A stretch of DNA of 64,000 nucleotides, from assembly GCA_902569115.1 (NCBI GenBank), contig CACFTI010000009.1, forward strand, positions 1 through 64,000, read 5' to 3'. Every line of letters starts with the position of its first letter. Within the stretch, counting starts at the first letter, position 1. The notes under the pieces are model-generated. The model did no database searches and was not told the DNA's origin. It was given only the letters and a program-made list of their open reading frames with translations. Positions 9,201 to 17,713 of this stretch are shown piece by piece. A program made the translations under genes and the position numbers. This stretch comes from an uncultured Verrucomicrobiota bacterium (GTDB lineage: Bacteria > Verrucomicrobiota > Verrucomicrobiia > Opitutales > Seribacteraceae).

Positions 9201-12200
9201 ATTATGCATCATCCTGGGGTGGGGCAATTTTTGCAGTAAATCCAAGTTTTTCGGTTGAAGGAGGCGTTTTTCACGGAAACTGGGCAAATCTTGGAGGCGG
9301 TGTGGCCACTGACGGATCGGTTCAGAGCGTTTTTAATAGTATTCGAATGTTAGGAAATGAGGCGAATTCAAGCTCCACTTCAAATGGTGGCTTTGCTTTT
9401 TTTAATACGGGGTCAACTGGTTCCACTTTCATTAATTGTGAAATAATTGGAAACAAAGCCAATAACCGGCACGGTGTTTTCGCTCCCAAAGGAAATACCA
9501 AGTTTCTGAACTGTTCGATTGTTCGAAACGAAGCTGGTGCACTTGGGGGTGTTGCTTTGCTATTTACCGGCGATTCAATCACTCTTGAGAATTCGATTAT
9601 GTGGGAGAATAGCTCTCCACAGGGGAATGATATTTATGTCAACCAAGGAACGGCATCCGCTAATTACTCTTTGTTTGATTCATCCCAATCTATCGGTTCA
9701 ATTTCCGGATCAAACAATGTCAGTGGTGATCCTCTCTTTGTTGATGCGGATGGGGCAGATAACTCCTATGGAACATTGGATGATGATTTAACTATACAAT
9801 TGAGCAGCCCTGCCATTGATGCGGGTTCCTCTTCCTTTGGTAGCTACCCAAGCTCTGATATTAATGGTTTGGTAAGGTCAGGGAATCCGGACATTGGAGC
9901 AAATGAATATTGGTTGTCACCCATTTCATTTTCTTTTAACGGCGTGAATTATGAAATTATTAAAGTGGGTGCCACATGGACGGGGGCTGCCGAGATTGCA
10001 GTTTCAAGAAATGGTAAACTGGTCGAGATTGAGTCGGTCGAGGAACAGAATGCTATTTTCTCAGCTATTGGCAGTGCTGGAATAAATGCTTCGGATACAG
10101 TTGCTGCCGATGGAGGGGGAGGGGCATACTTGTGGATTGGGGGTAATGATATTGCAGTAGAAGGAAGCTGGGTATGGGATGGTGATAATGATTTGAGCAC
10201 CGAGTCTTTTTGGAGTGGTACATATGAGGGGACTGCCATTGCTAATTCATATGTAAACTGGGGAACCACTTTTTCAGTGCAAAATGAGCCGGATGATTAT
10301 CAGAATCAACAGGATGGTCTTGCCATTTCATTGGATGGGTGGCCATTGGGCAGTGCAGGTCAGTGGAATGATGTTGATCAAGCCAATTTGCTGTATTCGA
10401 TCGTAGAGTATAATGTCGCTCCAACCTTTACTTCGGGAAGCACATTTTCCGTTCAGGAGAATCAAACCATAGTTGGACAAATAGTAGCGGTTGACCCGAA
10501 TGGAGAAGCGGTGATTTACGGCATTCAAGGTGGTGAAGATCAGAACTTGTTTTCCATCCATTCAGTAACCGGAGAATTGAGTTTTCTTCAAGCACCCGAT
10601 TATGAAAATGCGGTAGATAATGGAGGCGATAATATTTATAACCTGACAATCCAGGTATCCGACGGATCACTCACTGCAACGCAGAATCTAACCATCACGG
10701 TGACCGATGTGAATGAGACTCCTGCGAACAGTGCCCCGGTATTCAGTTCGGTAACCAGTTTTAGTGCGGCGGAAAACCAGACCGGGGTAGGCACGGTAAC
10801 GGCAACGGATGCCAACGGGGATGCGTTGACTTTCTCAATAAGTGGAGGATTGGATCAGTTGTTATTTACCATTAATGCAACGACTGGCGTATTGGTTTTC
10901 AATAGTGCTCCTGATTACGAGAATGCGGGAGATAATGGAGGCGATAATATTTACAACCTGACGATCCAGGTATCCGACGGATCACTCACTGCAACCCAGA
11001 ATCTAACCATCACGGTAACCGATGTGAATGAGACTCCTGCGAATAGTGCCCCGAGCGGATTGAGCACATCCGGAAGCTTGGTGATGCAGGAGAATGAAGC
11101 AGTGGGAACGATAGTGGGAACTTTTACTGCCCAGGATCCGGATGGAGATTCATTATATTACTACTTGGCCAGCGGAATGGGAGATGGAAATAATAGTATG
11201 TTTACCATGGATACGAATGGTACATTGCGAACTGCAATGTCGTTTGATTATGAATCGTATCAAAGCCTTAATATAAGTGTCGTGGTTTTGGATGATAGTA
11301 ATGCTTCCGAGGTGGGATCTTTTTCAGTAGCGGTTACGAATGCAAATGAGACACCGACTGCACTGGGTCATTCGAATGCTCTTTCGGTATTGGAAAATCA
11401 AGCGAGCGGAACGATAGTGGGAACTTTTACTGCTCAGGATCCGGATGGGGATTCATTAACTTACCACTTGGTCAGTGGAACGGGTGATGGAAATAACAGC
11501 ATGTTTACCATGGATGCGAATGGCACATTACGGACAGCGGTGTCATTTGATTATGAATCATATCAAAGCCTAAATATCCGGGTGAAGGCGATGGATGGAA
11601 ACAGTTCATCGGTGGAGGGAACTTTCACGGTAATAGTTGCCAATGAGAACGAGGCACCTAATGCGTTAGATCATTTGAGTGGTCTTACGGTGTTGGAAAA
11701 TCAGGCGAGTGGAACGGTTGTGGGAACTTTTACTGCCCAGGATCCGGATGGGGATGATATTAGTTACCAACTAGTCAGCGGTGCGGGAGATGGAAATAAC
11801 AGCATGTTTACCATGGATACGAATGGTACATTGCGAACGGCGGTGTCATTTGATTATGAATCATATCAAAGCCTAAATATTCGGGTAAAGGCGATGGATG
11901 GAAACAATTCCTCGGTGGAGGGAACTTACACGGTAGTAGTTACCAATGAGAACGAGACACCGAATGGGTTAGACCATTTAAGTGGTCTCTCGGTATTGGA
12001 AAATCAGGCGAGCGGAACCATTGTGGGAACTCTTCAGGCACAGGACCCGGATGGGGATGATCTTAGTTACCAACTAGTCAGCGGTGCGGGTGATGGAAAC
12101 AACAGTATGTTTACCATGGATACAAATGGCACATTACGGACGGCGGTGTCATTTGATTATGAATCATATCAAAGTCTAAATATTCGGGTAAGGGCAATGG

Positions 12201-15200
12201 ATGGAAACAGTTCCTTGGTGGAAGGAGCTTTCACGGTAGTTATTTTGAATGATTTAGGTTCAGTATTTTCGGTTTCAGGCGGAAGCTTTAGCTATCCTTT
12301 TTATCAGTTTGTTGATGGGAATGGATTGGCTATTGATTTTAGCTCCCGTCACTTAAGTAGAGGAGAAATTTATGAGTTCAAGGCTGATGGAGTCTTAACT
12401 AGCCATCCATTTATGATCGGAGAAAGTAATGGGGATTTAAGTTCATCTTTGGTTTCTGGTGGTCCATTAACTGGAAGTGTGGGAAGTATATTTTTAACGA
12501 TACCATCTGATTTCTCGGGCAGTCTCTACTATTTTTGTACAGCACACACTTCAATGGTGGCACCAATAGGGTTTAATACGGGTAATCAAGCTCCAACGAA
12601 TCTGACCCATTTGAGTGCTCTTGCAGTTTTAGAAAATCAGGCGAGCGGAGCCATTGTGGGAACTTTTCAGGCACAGGACCCGGATGGAGATAACTTAAGT
12701 TACTACTTGGTCAGTGGAACGGGAGATGGAAACAACAGTTTATTTACCATGGATGCGAATGGCACATTGCGAACGGCGATGTCATTTGATTATGAATCAT
12801 ATCAAAGCCTAAATATAAGGGTAAAGGCGATGGATGGAAACAGTTCCTCGGTGGAGGGAGCTTTTACGGTTTCTATTTTGGATGTTAATGAATCACTACC
12901 TAATTCACCCCCGGAGAATCTTTCTGCTGTTGGGAATTTAGAGGTTTTAGAAAACCAGACAATTGGAACATTAGTTGGTGTTTTTTCTGCACAGGATCCA
13001 GATGGGGACTCCCTGACTTACCAATTGATCAGTGGATCTGGAGGTATAAATAATGAGATGTTTACCTTGGATCAAAATGGTACATTACGAACAAACCAAA
13101 TCTTTGATTATGAATCGAATGTAGTATTATCAATACGGGTGCAAGTTTCTGATAACAAATCAGGAACAATTTCTGAAAACTTTATTATAAAAATATTGAA
13201 TGAAGATGATCTAACTACAAATGAACCTCCTCGTGATCTAAATTCAACTGAAGAGCTTATTGTAGAAGAAAATCGACCTGTGGGTACCATTGTAGGACAG
13301 TTTCAGGCACTTGACCCAGAGGGTACAACCCTTACTTATTTTCTAACGGATGATGCAGGAATTTATGATAATGATTTCTTTGTTTTGGAAACTAATGGTA
13401 CCTTGAAGACAGCTGTTGAATTTGATTTTGAAAATCAAAATACATTAGCGATTCGGGTCGCAGTTCAGGACTTGTCCAATTCTTTCATGACAGAGGTTTT
13501 CAATGTGGAGATACTCGATGTTAATGAAACAACGCCTAATGAAGCCCCTGTGGATTTAAGGGCTTTGGATAACCTTGAAGTCGAAGAGAATCTACCGATA
13601 GGTTCAATCGTTGGTGAGTTTAATGCCTCGGATCCAGAGGGTGGGGAAGTGTTCTTTTTCCTGACCTCGGGAGAAGGTGATGACCATAATACTTTGTTTT
13701 ATATTTTGGGTAATCAGTTAAGAACGAATTCTGTTTTTGATTATGCTCAATTTTCTTCCCTTACAATCCGGGTAGGAGCAATGGATGAGTCTAATGTAAT
13801 TACGGATTCTAATTTTACGGTAACAATAATTGAATCTACCGTAGAACCAGTGAATCTGCCTCCTACCAATTTATTGGCGATTATTGAATTGGGATTTAGT
13901 AACTACTCTGAGGAAGGTGCGGTGATTGGCGAATTTAATGCTACGGACCCAGAGGGAGGGTCGCTTTTCTTTTCGTTAATGGAAGAGAATGAAAATAATG
14001 ATAATGAATATTTTTCAATTACTGAAAACGGAATTTTAAAGCTCGTAAATAAACTATCTTTTGATTCAAACCGATCTTTTGATGTTGATGTCAGGGTGGT
14101 CGATGACGCGGATCAAATTACATCAAAAACCTTCTTGATCCCTTACACTTTCATTGAAGACAATTCCTCCGAATTACCGTTCTATTTTACATCCACTATC
14201 TTGGAGATAGAGGAAAATCGACCTACAGGAAGCATGATTGGTTCTTTTTACGCCGTGAGTGGCATCGGTGTGGATGAAACGGTTGAGTACAGTTTTACAA
14301 CAGAAGACTCTCGGTTTTTGTTAGATAAAAACGGCAGTTTGAAATCAGGAGTCATATTTGATTTTGAAGAAATGAACCAGAGCACCATTGCAATCGAAGT
14401 TGTCGGGGTGACTGCTGAAAAGCAAATGACGATCAGGCAATTTCAGGTCGAGATTATTGATCAAAATGAAACTTTACCTGGGCTTGAACTATTCGATTTT
14501 AATCTAAGTTCGCTATCCATTTCTGAAGATGCAATTATTGGCAGTCTGGTGGGTACTTTCATTCCGGACTTTGATGATACTTCTTTGCAAGTAGAGTACT
14601 TCCTCAATGATCCTAATTCCTTATTTGAAATAGTGGATGAAAGATTAGTAACCCGGGTTGAACTGGATTACGATAAACTATCTTACTACAATTTATCCGT
14701 TGATGTTTTGGCGATGGTCAATTCTCAAGAAGTAAAATTTCGCTCTTTTACAATTAATTTGGAGAATGTGAATTACGCACCGGAAGAAATTTCGATCAAT
14801 GATGAATTGCACATTATTGGCGGTGAACCAGAAACTCACCAACTTGGTCCTTTCACAGTCATTGATAAAGATGAATCCGATGAGCATACCTTCCAATTGG
14901 TTGATGGAGCGGAAACAAATGATAATCATCTTTTTTCGCTTGATGAAAATGGAACCCTACACTTCCAAAATGAAGGTTCTTTCGGTACGAAAAGAGATTT
15001 TACTATCAACTTGAGAGCGTCCGATAATGCGGGTGCTTACATTGATCAAGTATTTACAATTAAATATGAAGAAACTGCCGGGGATGCTGCAGTGCTTCTT
15101 ACAGATGGAGTAGAGGTACGAGGTGGATGGAAACGAGCAGGATGGTTTGGCTACTTTTATGGGGAATTTTATCCTTGGGTTCATCATGAAAATCTTGGTT

Positions 15201-15733
15201 GGGTCTACATCGAGCAAAATGACGACAATACTTGGCTTTATCGAGAAGGTCTTGGTTGGGGATGGACCAATCATGAATTTTTCCCATTCATCTATCTCGT
15301 GGATCGAAATTACTGGGTATATTTGGATCGTAATTATTTTCCTGCAACCCTTTTTGATTACGGCTATCAGGAATGGTTTCAACCCGATCGTTTATATCGC
15401 GTTTCTACTACCGTGAGTCGTTCGGTTGGAGGGGAAGTAACCGGAAGTGGAACTTACAGAAGATGGGACAAGGTGAAGATTTTTGCCAATCCCAAAGTTG
15501 GGTTTAAATTTTCTGGTTGGACTGGTGATATCCAGGGCGTTAATCATGAATTGGAGATTGAGGTTCACCGTGATATTCAAGCAGAAGCGGTCTTTTTGCC
15601 TGATGTCAGTGGTGGAATATCGACTGATTCATCGCTTAGATCTTTTATTGAATATGTTGACGCCTTAGATGATCTTACGGATGAAGAAAAGCAACAAGCA
15701 GTAACTGATCTCTTTCTTTATGGAGAGTTTTAA
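6296..15733 (+). CDS. Giant secreted multidomain protein: metalloprotease, beta-helix, C-type lectin, cadherin repeats, cupredoxin, GW domain
   Basis: 3145 aa from the ATG at 6296, which is followed by a signal sequence ending near HAFA; a TTG at 6275 would add seven residues without improving it. Domains by eye: M12-like metalloprotease ~174-406 with zinc motif HEIGHNMGCLH (310-320) and Met-turn VMSYNN; beta-sandwich ~407-512; carboxypeptidase-regulatory-like ~516-592; right-handed beta-helix/Pmp-like ~600-1208 with repeated NCxF-xxN turns; C-type-lectin-like ~1210-1374 (YLWIGGND...GQWNDV); six cadherin-like repeats ~1375-1985; cupredoxin-like ~1986-2097; eight further cadherin-like repeats ~2102-2932; GW domain ~2942-3036; InlB-B-repeat-like ~3037-3101 (GYKFSGWTG type); short tail ending LYGEF. 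Probably a secreted or surface adhesin/protease acting on polymers or other cells; the substrate is unknown. Many DxNxD/DPDGD loops imply calcium binding. Confidence 0.85.
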   Translation: MKNFPEIKFLQRVSSCCLCFSKLKIIKLYHFLFLCLFFSGIRGEHAFANEVESLLNSERLSRVLSIDLPEVGEISASRIFSKDLGEGDFSWNGRVLGAGNGYLTFSYVKGRISGSLTRIGEPSYRFTGSTAGLNFEKVKVEGQCGGCIVDNNLPPDPRYNAVPAKSWRNGEAHLIDLLIVYPAAVRSEAGSTADVEAAIASAVADSNLCYRKSLVPIQLRVVHMAEVSYTPTGTLNIDLDRLKAKSDGYMDDAHTLRDQYGADLVCLLTTDSDYGGLASTMTRPSLSFESSGFNVNVWDQLGAPNYTLAHEIGHNMGCLHNREDATWTSEYDYGEFCFGKRWLVGAEGYRTVMSYNNASQYNNRIPHFSNPGVSYEGVATGNVGTENNAKVLALSAPYTANFRSAVVQGIVTSIFDLGLAEESTGSFKVRLATEPASSVTVIASISGDANLILGGSTSLTFDSSNWNIFQTVSVTALADNDSANGTATVTFSSTEINSAQVQVTENDTGANSTAGYMFGGVVSNELGMGIPDVTLTFSDGSGALTTDENGSFYRELSNGWSGTITPSKDGYSFSPSNIAISSHSSHSVSHVFVGSRPSVLYVDCDATGTGDGSTWANAYTDLSEALSSERVFTEVWVAEGTYLPGEIRSSFFLLPPNIAVYGGFAGTETSRDQRDTVANLTILSGDIGTLNDNTDNCFHVVVPSSGSSLDGFRIMGGYANKNYSDDDRGKGAGLWADEVNFSVNDCNFTNNSTYQGGSGVYLYDSNATFENCVFTQNSTLSTGSGGAAYFQDSNISITNSIFKSNSAYYWGGAIRSENSTLSISGSQFLENQSLSSNGAGAVMINDGNFSINFTSFTSNQATHDGGALLIVNAGGSIIDSNFTSNLNTQWNGGGALKLESSSPTIQNCNFSYNRTQANHYGGAINLESSSPTIENCTFTRNRCESNSAGALYIDSSSDPVLRNNNFYFNYASSWGGAIFAVNPSFSVEGGVFHGNWANLGGGVATDGSVQSVFNSIRMLGNEANSSSTSNGGFAFFNTGSTGSTFINCEIIGNKANNRHGVFAPKGNTKFLNCSIVRNEAGALGGVALLFTGDSITLENSIMWENSSPQGNDIYVNQGTASANYSLFDSSQSIGSISGSNNVSGDPLFVDADGADNSYGTLDDDLTIQLSSPAIDAGSSSFGSYPSSDINGLVRSGNPDIGANEYWLSPISFSFNGVNYEIIKVGATWTGAAEIAVSRNGKLVEIESVEEQNAIFSAIGSAGINASDTVAADGGGGAYLWIGGNDIAVEGSWVWDGDNDLSTESFWSGTYEGTAIANSYVNWGTTFSVQNEPDDYQNQQDGLAISLDGWPLGSAGQWNDVDQANLLYSIVEYNVAPTFTSGSTFSVQENQTIVGQIVAVDPNGEAVIYGIQGGEDQNLFSIHSVTGELSFLQAPDYENAVDNGGDNIYNLTIQVSDGSLTATQNLTITVTDVNETPANSAPVFSSVTSFSAAENQTGVGTVTATDANGDALTFSISGGLDQLLFTINATTGVLVFNSAPDYENAGDNGGDNIYNLTIQVSDGSLTATQNLTITVTDVNETPANSAPSGLSTSGSLVMQENEAVGTIVGTFTAQDPDGDSLYYYLASGMGDGNNSMFTMDTNGTLRTAMSFDYESYQSLNISVVVLDDSNASEVGSFSVAVTNANETPTALGHSNALSVLENQASGTIVGTFTAQDPDGDSLTYHLVSGTGDGNNSMFTMDANGTLRTAVSFDYESYQSLNIRVKAMDGNSSSVEGTFTVIVANENEAPNALDHLSGLTVLENQASGTVVGTFTAQDPDGDDISYQLVSGAGDGNNSMFTMDTNGTLRTAVSFDYESYQSLNIRVKAMDGNNSSVEGTYTVVVTNENETPNGLDHLSGLSVLENQASGTIVGTLQAQDPDGDDLSYQLVSGAGDGNNSMFTMDTNGTLRTAVSFDYESYQSLNIRVRAMDGNSSLVEGAFTVVILNDLGSVFSVSGGSFSYPFYQFVDGNGLAIDFSSRHLSRGEIYEFKADGVLTSHPFMIGESNGDLSSSLVSGGPLTGSVGSIFLTIPSDFSGSLYYFCTAHTSMVAPIGFNTGNQAPTNLTHLSALAVLENQASGAIVGTFQAQDPDGDNLSYYLVSGTGDGNNSLFTMDANGTLRTAMSFDYESYQSLNIRVKAMDGNSSSVEGAFTVSILDVNESLPNSPPENLSAVGNLEVLENQTIGTLVGVFSAQDPDGDSLTYQLISGSGGINNEMFTLDQNGTLRTNQIFDYESNVVLSIRVQVSDNKSGTISENFIIKILNEDDLTTNEPPRDLNSTEELIVEENRPVGTIVGQFQALDPEGTTLTYFLTDDAGIYDNDFFVLETNGTLKTAVEFDFENQNTLAIRVAVQDLSNSFMTEVFNVEILDVNETTPNEAPVDLRALDNLEVEENLPIGSIVGEFNASDPEGGEVFFFLTSGEGDDHNTLFYILGNQLRTNSVFDYAQFSSLTIRVGAMDESNVITDSNFTVTIIESTVEPVNLPPTNLLAIIELGFSNYSEEGAVIGEFNATDPEGGSLFFSLMEENENNDNEYFSITENGILKLVNKLSFDSNRSFDVDVRVVDDADQITSKTFLIPYTFIEDNSSELPFYFTSTILEIEENRPTGSMIGSFYAVSGIGVDETVEYSFTTEDSRFLLDKNGSLKSGVIFDFEEMNQSTIAIEVVGVTAEKQMTIRQFQVEIIDQNETLPGLELFDFNLSSLSISEDAIIGSLVGTFIPDFDDTSLQVEYFLNDPNSLFEIVDERLVTRVELDYDKLSYYNLSVDVLAMVNSQEVKFRSFTINLENVNYAPEEISINDELHIIGGEPETHQLGPFTVIDKDESDEHTFQLVDGAETNDNHLFSLDENGTLHFQNEGSFGTKRDFTINLRASDNAGAYIDQVFTIKYEETAGDAAVLLTDGVEVRGGWKRAGWFGYFYGEFYPWVHHENLGWVYIEQNDDNTWLYREGLGWGWTNHEFFPFIYLVDRNYWVYLDRNYFPATLFDYGYQEWFQPDRLYRVSTTVSRSVGGEVTGSGTYRRWDKVKIFANPKVGFKFSGWTGDIQGVNHELEIEVHRDIQAEAVFLPDVSGGISTDSSLRSFIEYVDALDDLTDEEKQQAVTDLFLYGEF
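10616..11046 (+). repeat. Near-identical 315-bp cadherin-coding duplication
   Basis: The stretch encoding DNGGDNIYNLTIQVSDGSLT recurs 315 bp (105 codons) later, from 10616 and from 10931. About 125 bp of the two copies differ at only a handful of bases, mainly silent ones. This implies recent duplication or gene conversion within the cadherin array. Confidence 0.85.
11057..12895 (+). repeat. Tandem 303-bp cadherin-coding repeats, interrupted by a cupredoxin-like insert
   Basis: Units begin at 11057, 11360, 11663 and 11966 at exact 303-bp (101-codon) spacing, with another copy at 12599 after an insert of about 340 bp. Each encodes a cadherin-like domain with VLENQASGTIVGTF, DPDGD and FDYESYQSLNIRV motifs. 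The copies are close to identical over long stretches of DNA, so array length is likely to vary between strains and short-read assembly here could collapse or expand the repeats. Confidence 0.9.
15118..15402 (+). other. GW (Trp/aromatic-rich) domain coding segment in the giant protein
   Basis: About 95 codons just upstream of the InlB-like segment encode a module with GGWKRAGWFGYFYGEFYPW, HENLGWVYIE, YREGLGWGWTNHEFFPF and RNYWVYLDR. The same order of motifs (first GW strand, H/Y-E-x-LGW, then LGW-x-WT, aromatic pair, W-I/V-F/Y-Y) occurs at 1390-1696 and 5925-6155. The repeated 'LGW' strands about 20 residues apart suggest small beta-hairpin repeats, loosely like choline-binding or cell-wall-binding repeats, but that comparison is inference from pattern only. 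Confidence 0.75.
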
Positions 15734-15770
15734 ATAAAAGAAACATGCCTCCCACAGGAATGCTTACAGA

Positions 15771-16703
15771 ATGAATCCGACTTTTAATTTTTTTCTAACT
15801 TTATCCTTTTGTATCTTTTATTGCACTACTGGTGCACAGGTAGAAAAAAACTATATGGTTAGAAGTTCATCGGGTGAATTAAAAGATCTAAGGCAAATTA
15901 CTTTTGAAATAGAGGATAGTCTTGCTAAGTATCGCGAAAAGATGCGAACAACTCGAAATGAAATTATTCGGTTGAACGCATTAGATCTAAATGTATCAAA
16001 GACGGTTCCTCAGAAGTCTAAAGTTGAACGAATTTCAATTCCAGAACAGAAAATAGAAAACGAATCTCTCTTAAAGATTGGAGTAAATGAAAGATCTTTT
16101 GAACCGGTAGGAAACAAAAGAACCGAAGAAAAAATTTCTTTGACTAGAGGCAATGAAAAGGTCGGATTTTATTTACTGCCGTTTATAGGAATGAATTTTG
16201 CTGAAGATTTTGCTTGGACTCCGTCCGCTTCGGCAAGTACTAAAATGATGCAGCAGTCTACCGGCCTTTCTTATGGGTTTATATCGGGTAAGTCCTGGGA
16301 AGATTTTTTTGTAGAGTTTGATTTGGGCTACCTCCAGAATGAGATCAATGGCTTTAAGGGAGAAGTTGTAACTCCTTTCAGTATGTTCAAAGATGGGCAT
16401 ACTAGATTATTGAAAATGCACATCAATACTGGGCTAAGCATTGATCTTGGGGAAATGGCACAATTACATCTTGGAGGAGGATTGGGACTCTCTCACCAAA
16501 AAGTTTTAATGGATTGGATTGGCAGTACTGTGAAGGAAGAAGACTCTGCTTTAGGTCATCAGTTTTTTTCTGAAATTCATTTTAACCCCACGAAAGATTT
16601 TAAATTGGGACTTAAGTATGAGTGGAACTCTGTTCCTGAAATAAACACCATTTCTTCGAGACAAATTCATCAGATCAGTCTTTTAGCTGGTTATGTTTTT
16701 TAA
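15771..16703 (+). CDS. Exported protein with coiled-coil N-terminus and small outer-membrane beta-barrel
   Basis: 310 aa. Signal peptide at the start (FFLTLSFCIFYCTTGAQ), then a charged, probably helical segment (~25-120; SLAKYREKMRTTRNEIIRLNAL). From ~125 there are alternating amphipathic strands (KVGFYLLPFIGMNF, LHLGGGLGLSH, FKLGLKYEW) and a terminal strand HQISLLAGYVF ending in Phe, which fits a BAM beta-signal and an OmpA-size barrel of about eight strands. It starts 37 bp after the giant protein, so co-transcription is likely. Inferred role: outer-membrane partner of the giant protein or of the FecR protein that follows. It is not similar by eye to the other barrel at 4732-5766 in sequence, only in type. 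Confidence 0.75.
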   Translation: MNPTFNFFLTLSFCIFYCTTGAQVEKNYMVRSSSGELKDLRQITFEIEDSLAKYREKMRTTRNEIIRLNALDLNVSKTVPQKSKVERISIPEQKIENESLLKIGVNERSFEPVGNKRTEEKISLTRGNEKVGFYLLPFIGMNFAEDFAWTPSASASTKMMQQSTGLSYGFISGKSWEDFFVEFDLGYLQNEINGFKGEVVTPFSMFKDGHTRLLKMHINTGLSIDLGEMAQLHLGGGLGLSHQKVLMDWIGSTVKEEDSALGHQFFSEIHFNPTKDFKLGLKYEWNSVPEINTISSRQIHQISLLAGYVF

Positions 16704-16810
16704 ATAATGTGAGCTATTCAAAATAATTGGTGAAAAAATTGTTTTGATACATTATTGATCCATGAATTTGTGTGTTTGACCTATAAAAGCGTTTTCTTTT
16801 TTATAAAAAC

Positions 16811-17701
16811 ATGCGTTATCTCTGTATAATTGTTATTCCATTGTTGATTAATTCTTTTGTCGGCTTTGGCCAAACAAAGCAGTTGGTGATTTCAAGTATT
16901 GGTGATGGAGCAACTTATTTGAAGTCTAGTCCCGGCTCTGAACGAGTGGAAGATGCCTCCTTTCTTGCTCCAAATTCAATTATTTCTGTTCGTCCGCGAA
17001 GTGGATTGGAGACTATTGCAACTGGGTTTCGTTTTCGTTACGGGGCCTCGACTAGGTTTGCTTGCGATCCCCAGAAAATAAACCTTTATGAAGGCGGTTT
17101 AATGATTCACTCTCGGAAAATCGAAAGTTTGCTGTGTTTGGAGTCACCTGAGGCATCTGCAATGCTAAGTGGGGTTGGTTGTTTGCTTACAGAAGCAGAA
17201 ACAAATGGAGGGATGAAAATGATAGGTATTTTAGGCAGTATTCGAATTACTTGTACACAAGGCGGTCAGGAAATGTCACTATTGCCCGGAGAATTAACTT
17301 TTATTAAGCCTGGAGGCAGAGGCTTTGGGCCAAAAGTACAAATTAACCTTAGTAAACTTGTATCATCTTCTTTTTTGCTTTCAGGGTTCCAAAATTCATC
17401 GACTTTTGCTTCTTCTTTGAAAAATACTTCCAATGCTCAAAAGATTTCTACAGGTAGAATCTTTGCTGCAGAAGTCGGAGATGCCCTAGATCCAGATTCT
17501 TTTCAGATTGTTAAGAATTCAAATGCTACAAGTCAGGCAGGGGGGGACTTGAAAAAAGCATCCATTTTTCCGAATCATTCGGGCGATCCTTTGACGGAAC
17601 TTTTGGGGCGAACTCCTTACAGAAGCTCTCCCTCTTCTAAGAAGGAAAATTATGAACCCAACAGTCGACCATTTCCTTCAAGGCTACTACGAACAAAATA
17701 A
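16811..17701 (+). CDS. FecR-like exported protein, short form
   Basis: 296 aa with a signal peptide (MRYLCIIVIPLLINSFVGFGQ). The middle region resembles the FecR fold: threshold-like SIISVRPRSGLETIATGFRF, an YEGGLMIHSRK strand matching the usual 'L..G.v.v..rk' element, and an SGVGCLLTEAE stretch in the place of the SPVGTAGIRGTEF motif, followed by an GSIRITCTQGGQEMSLLPG strand pair. The C-terminal 130 residues are Ser/Lys-rich and probably disordered. It lacks the acidic linker and beta-helix seen in the 960-aa FecR protein at 1809. It lies 107 bp after a barrel gene and 12 bp before the antiporter gene, so it could be transcribed with the latter. FecR assignment is moderate. Confidence 0.65.
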   Translation: MRYLCIIVIPLLINSFVGFGQTKQLVISSIGDGATYLKSSPGSERVEDASFLAPNSIISVRPRSGLETIATGFRFRYGASTRFACDPQKINLYEGGLMIHSRKIESLLCLESPEASAMLSGVGCLLTEAETNGGMKMIGILGSIRITCTQGGQEMSLLPGELTFIKPGGRGFGPKVQINLSKLVSSSFLLSGFQNSSTFASSLKNTSNAQKISTGRIFAAEVGDALDPDSFQIVKNSNATSQAGGDLKKASIFPNHSGDPLTELLGRTPYRSSPSSKKENYEPNSRPFPSRLLRTK

Positions 17702-17713
17702 CCTACTTTAAAA

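Noticed and set aside
10616-12895. CRISPR-like periodic repeats
   Set aside because: The periodicity of 303-315 bp is in frame with cadherin-coding units; there are no short repeats with unique spacers and no cas genes.
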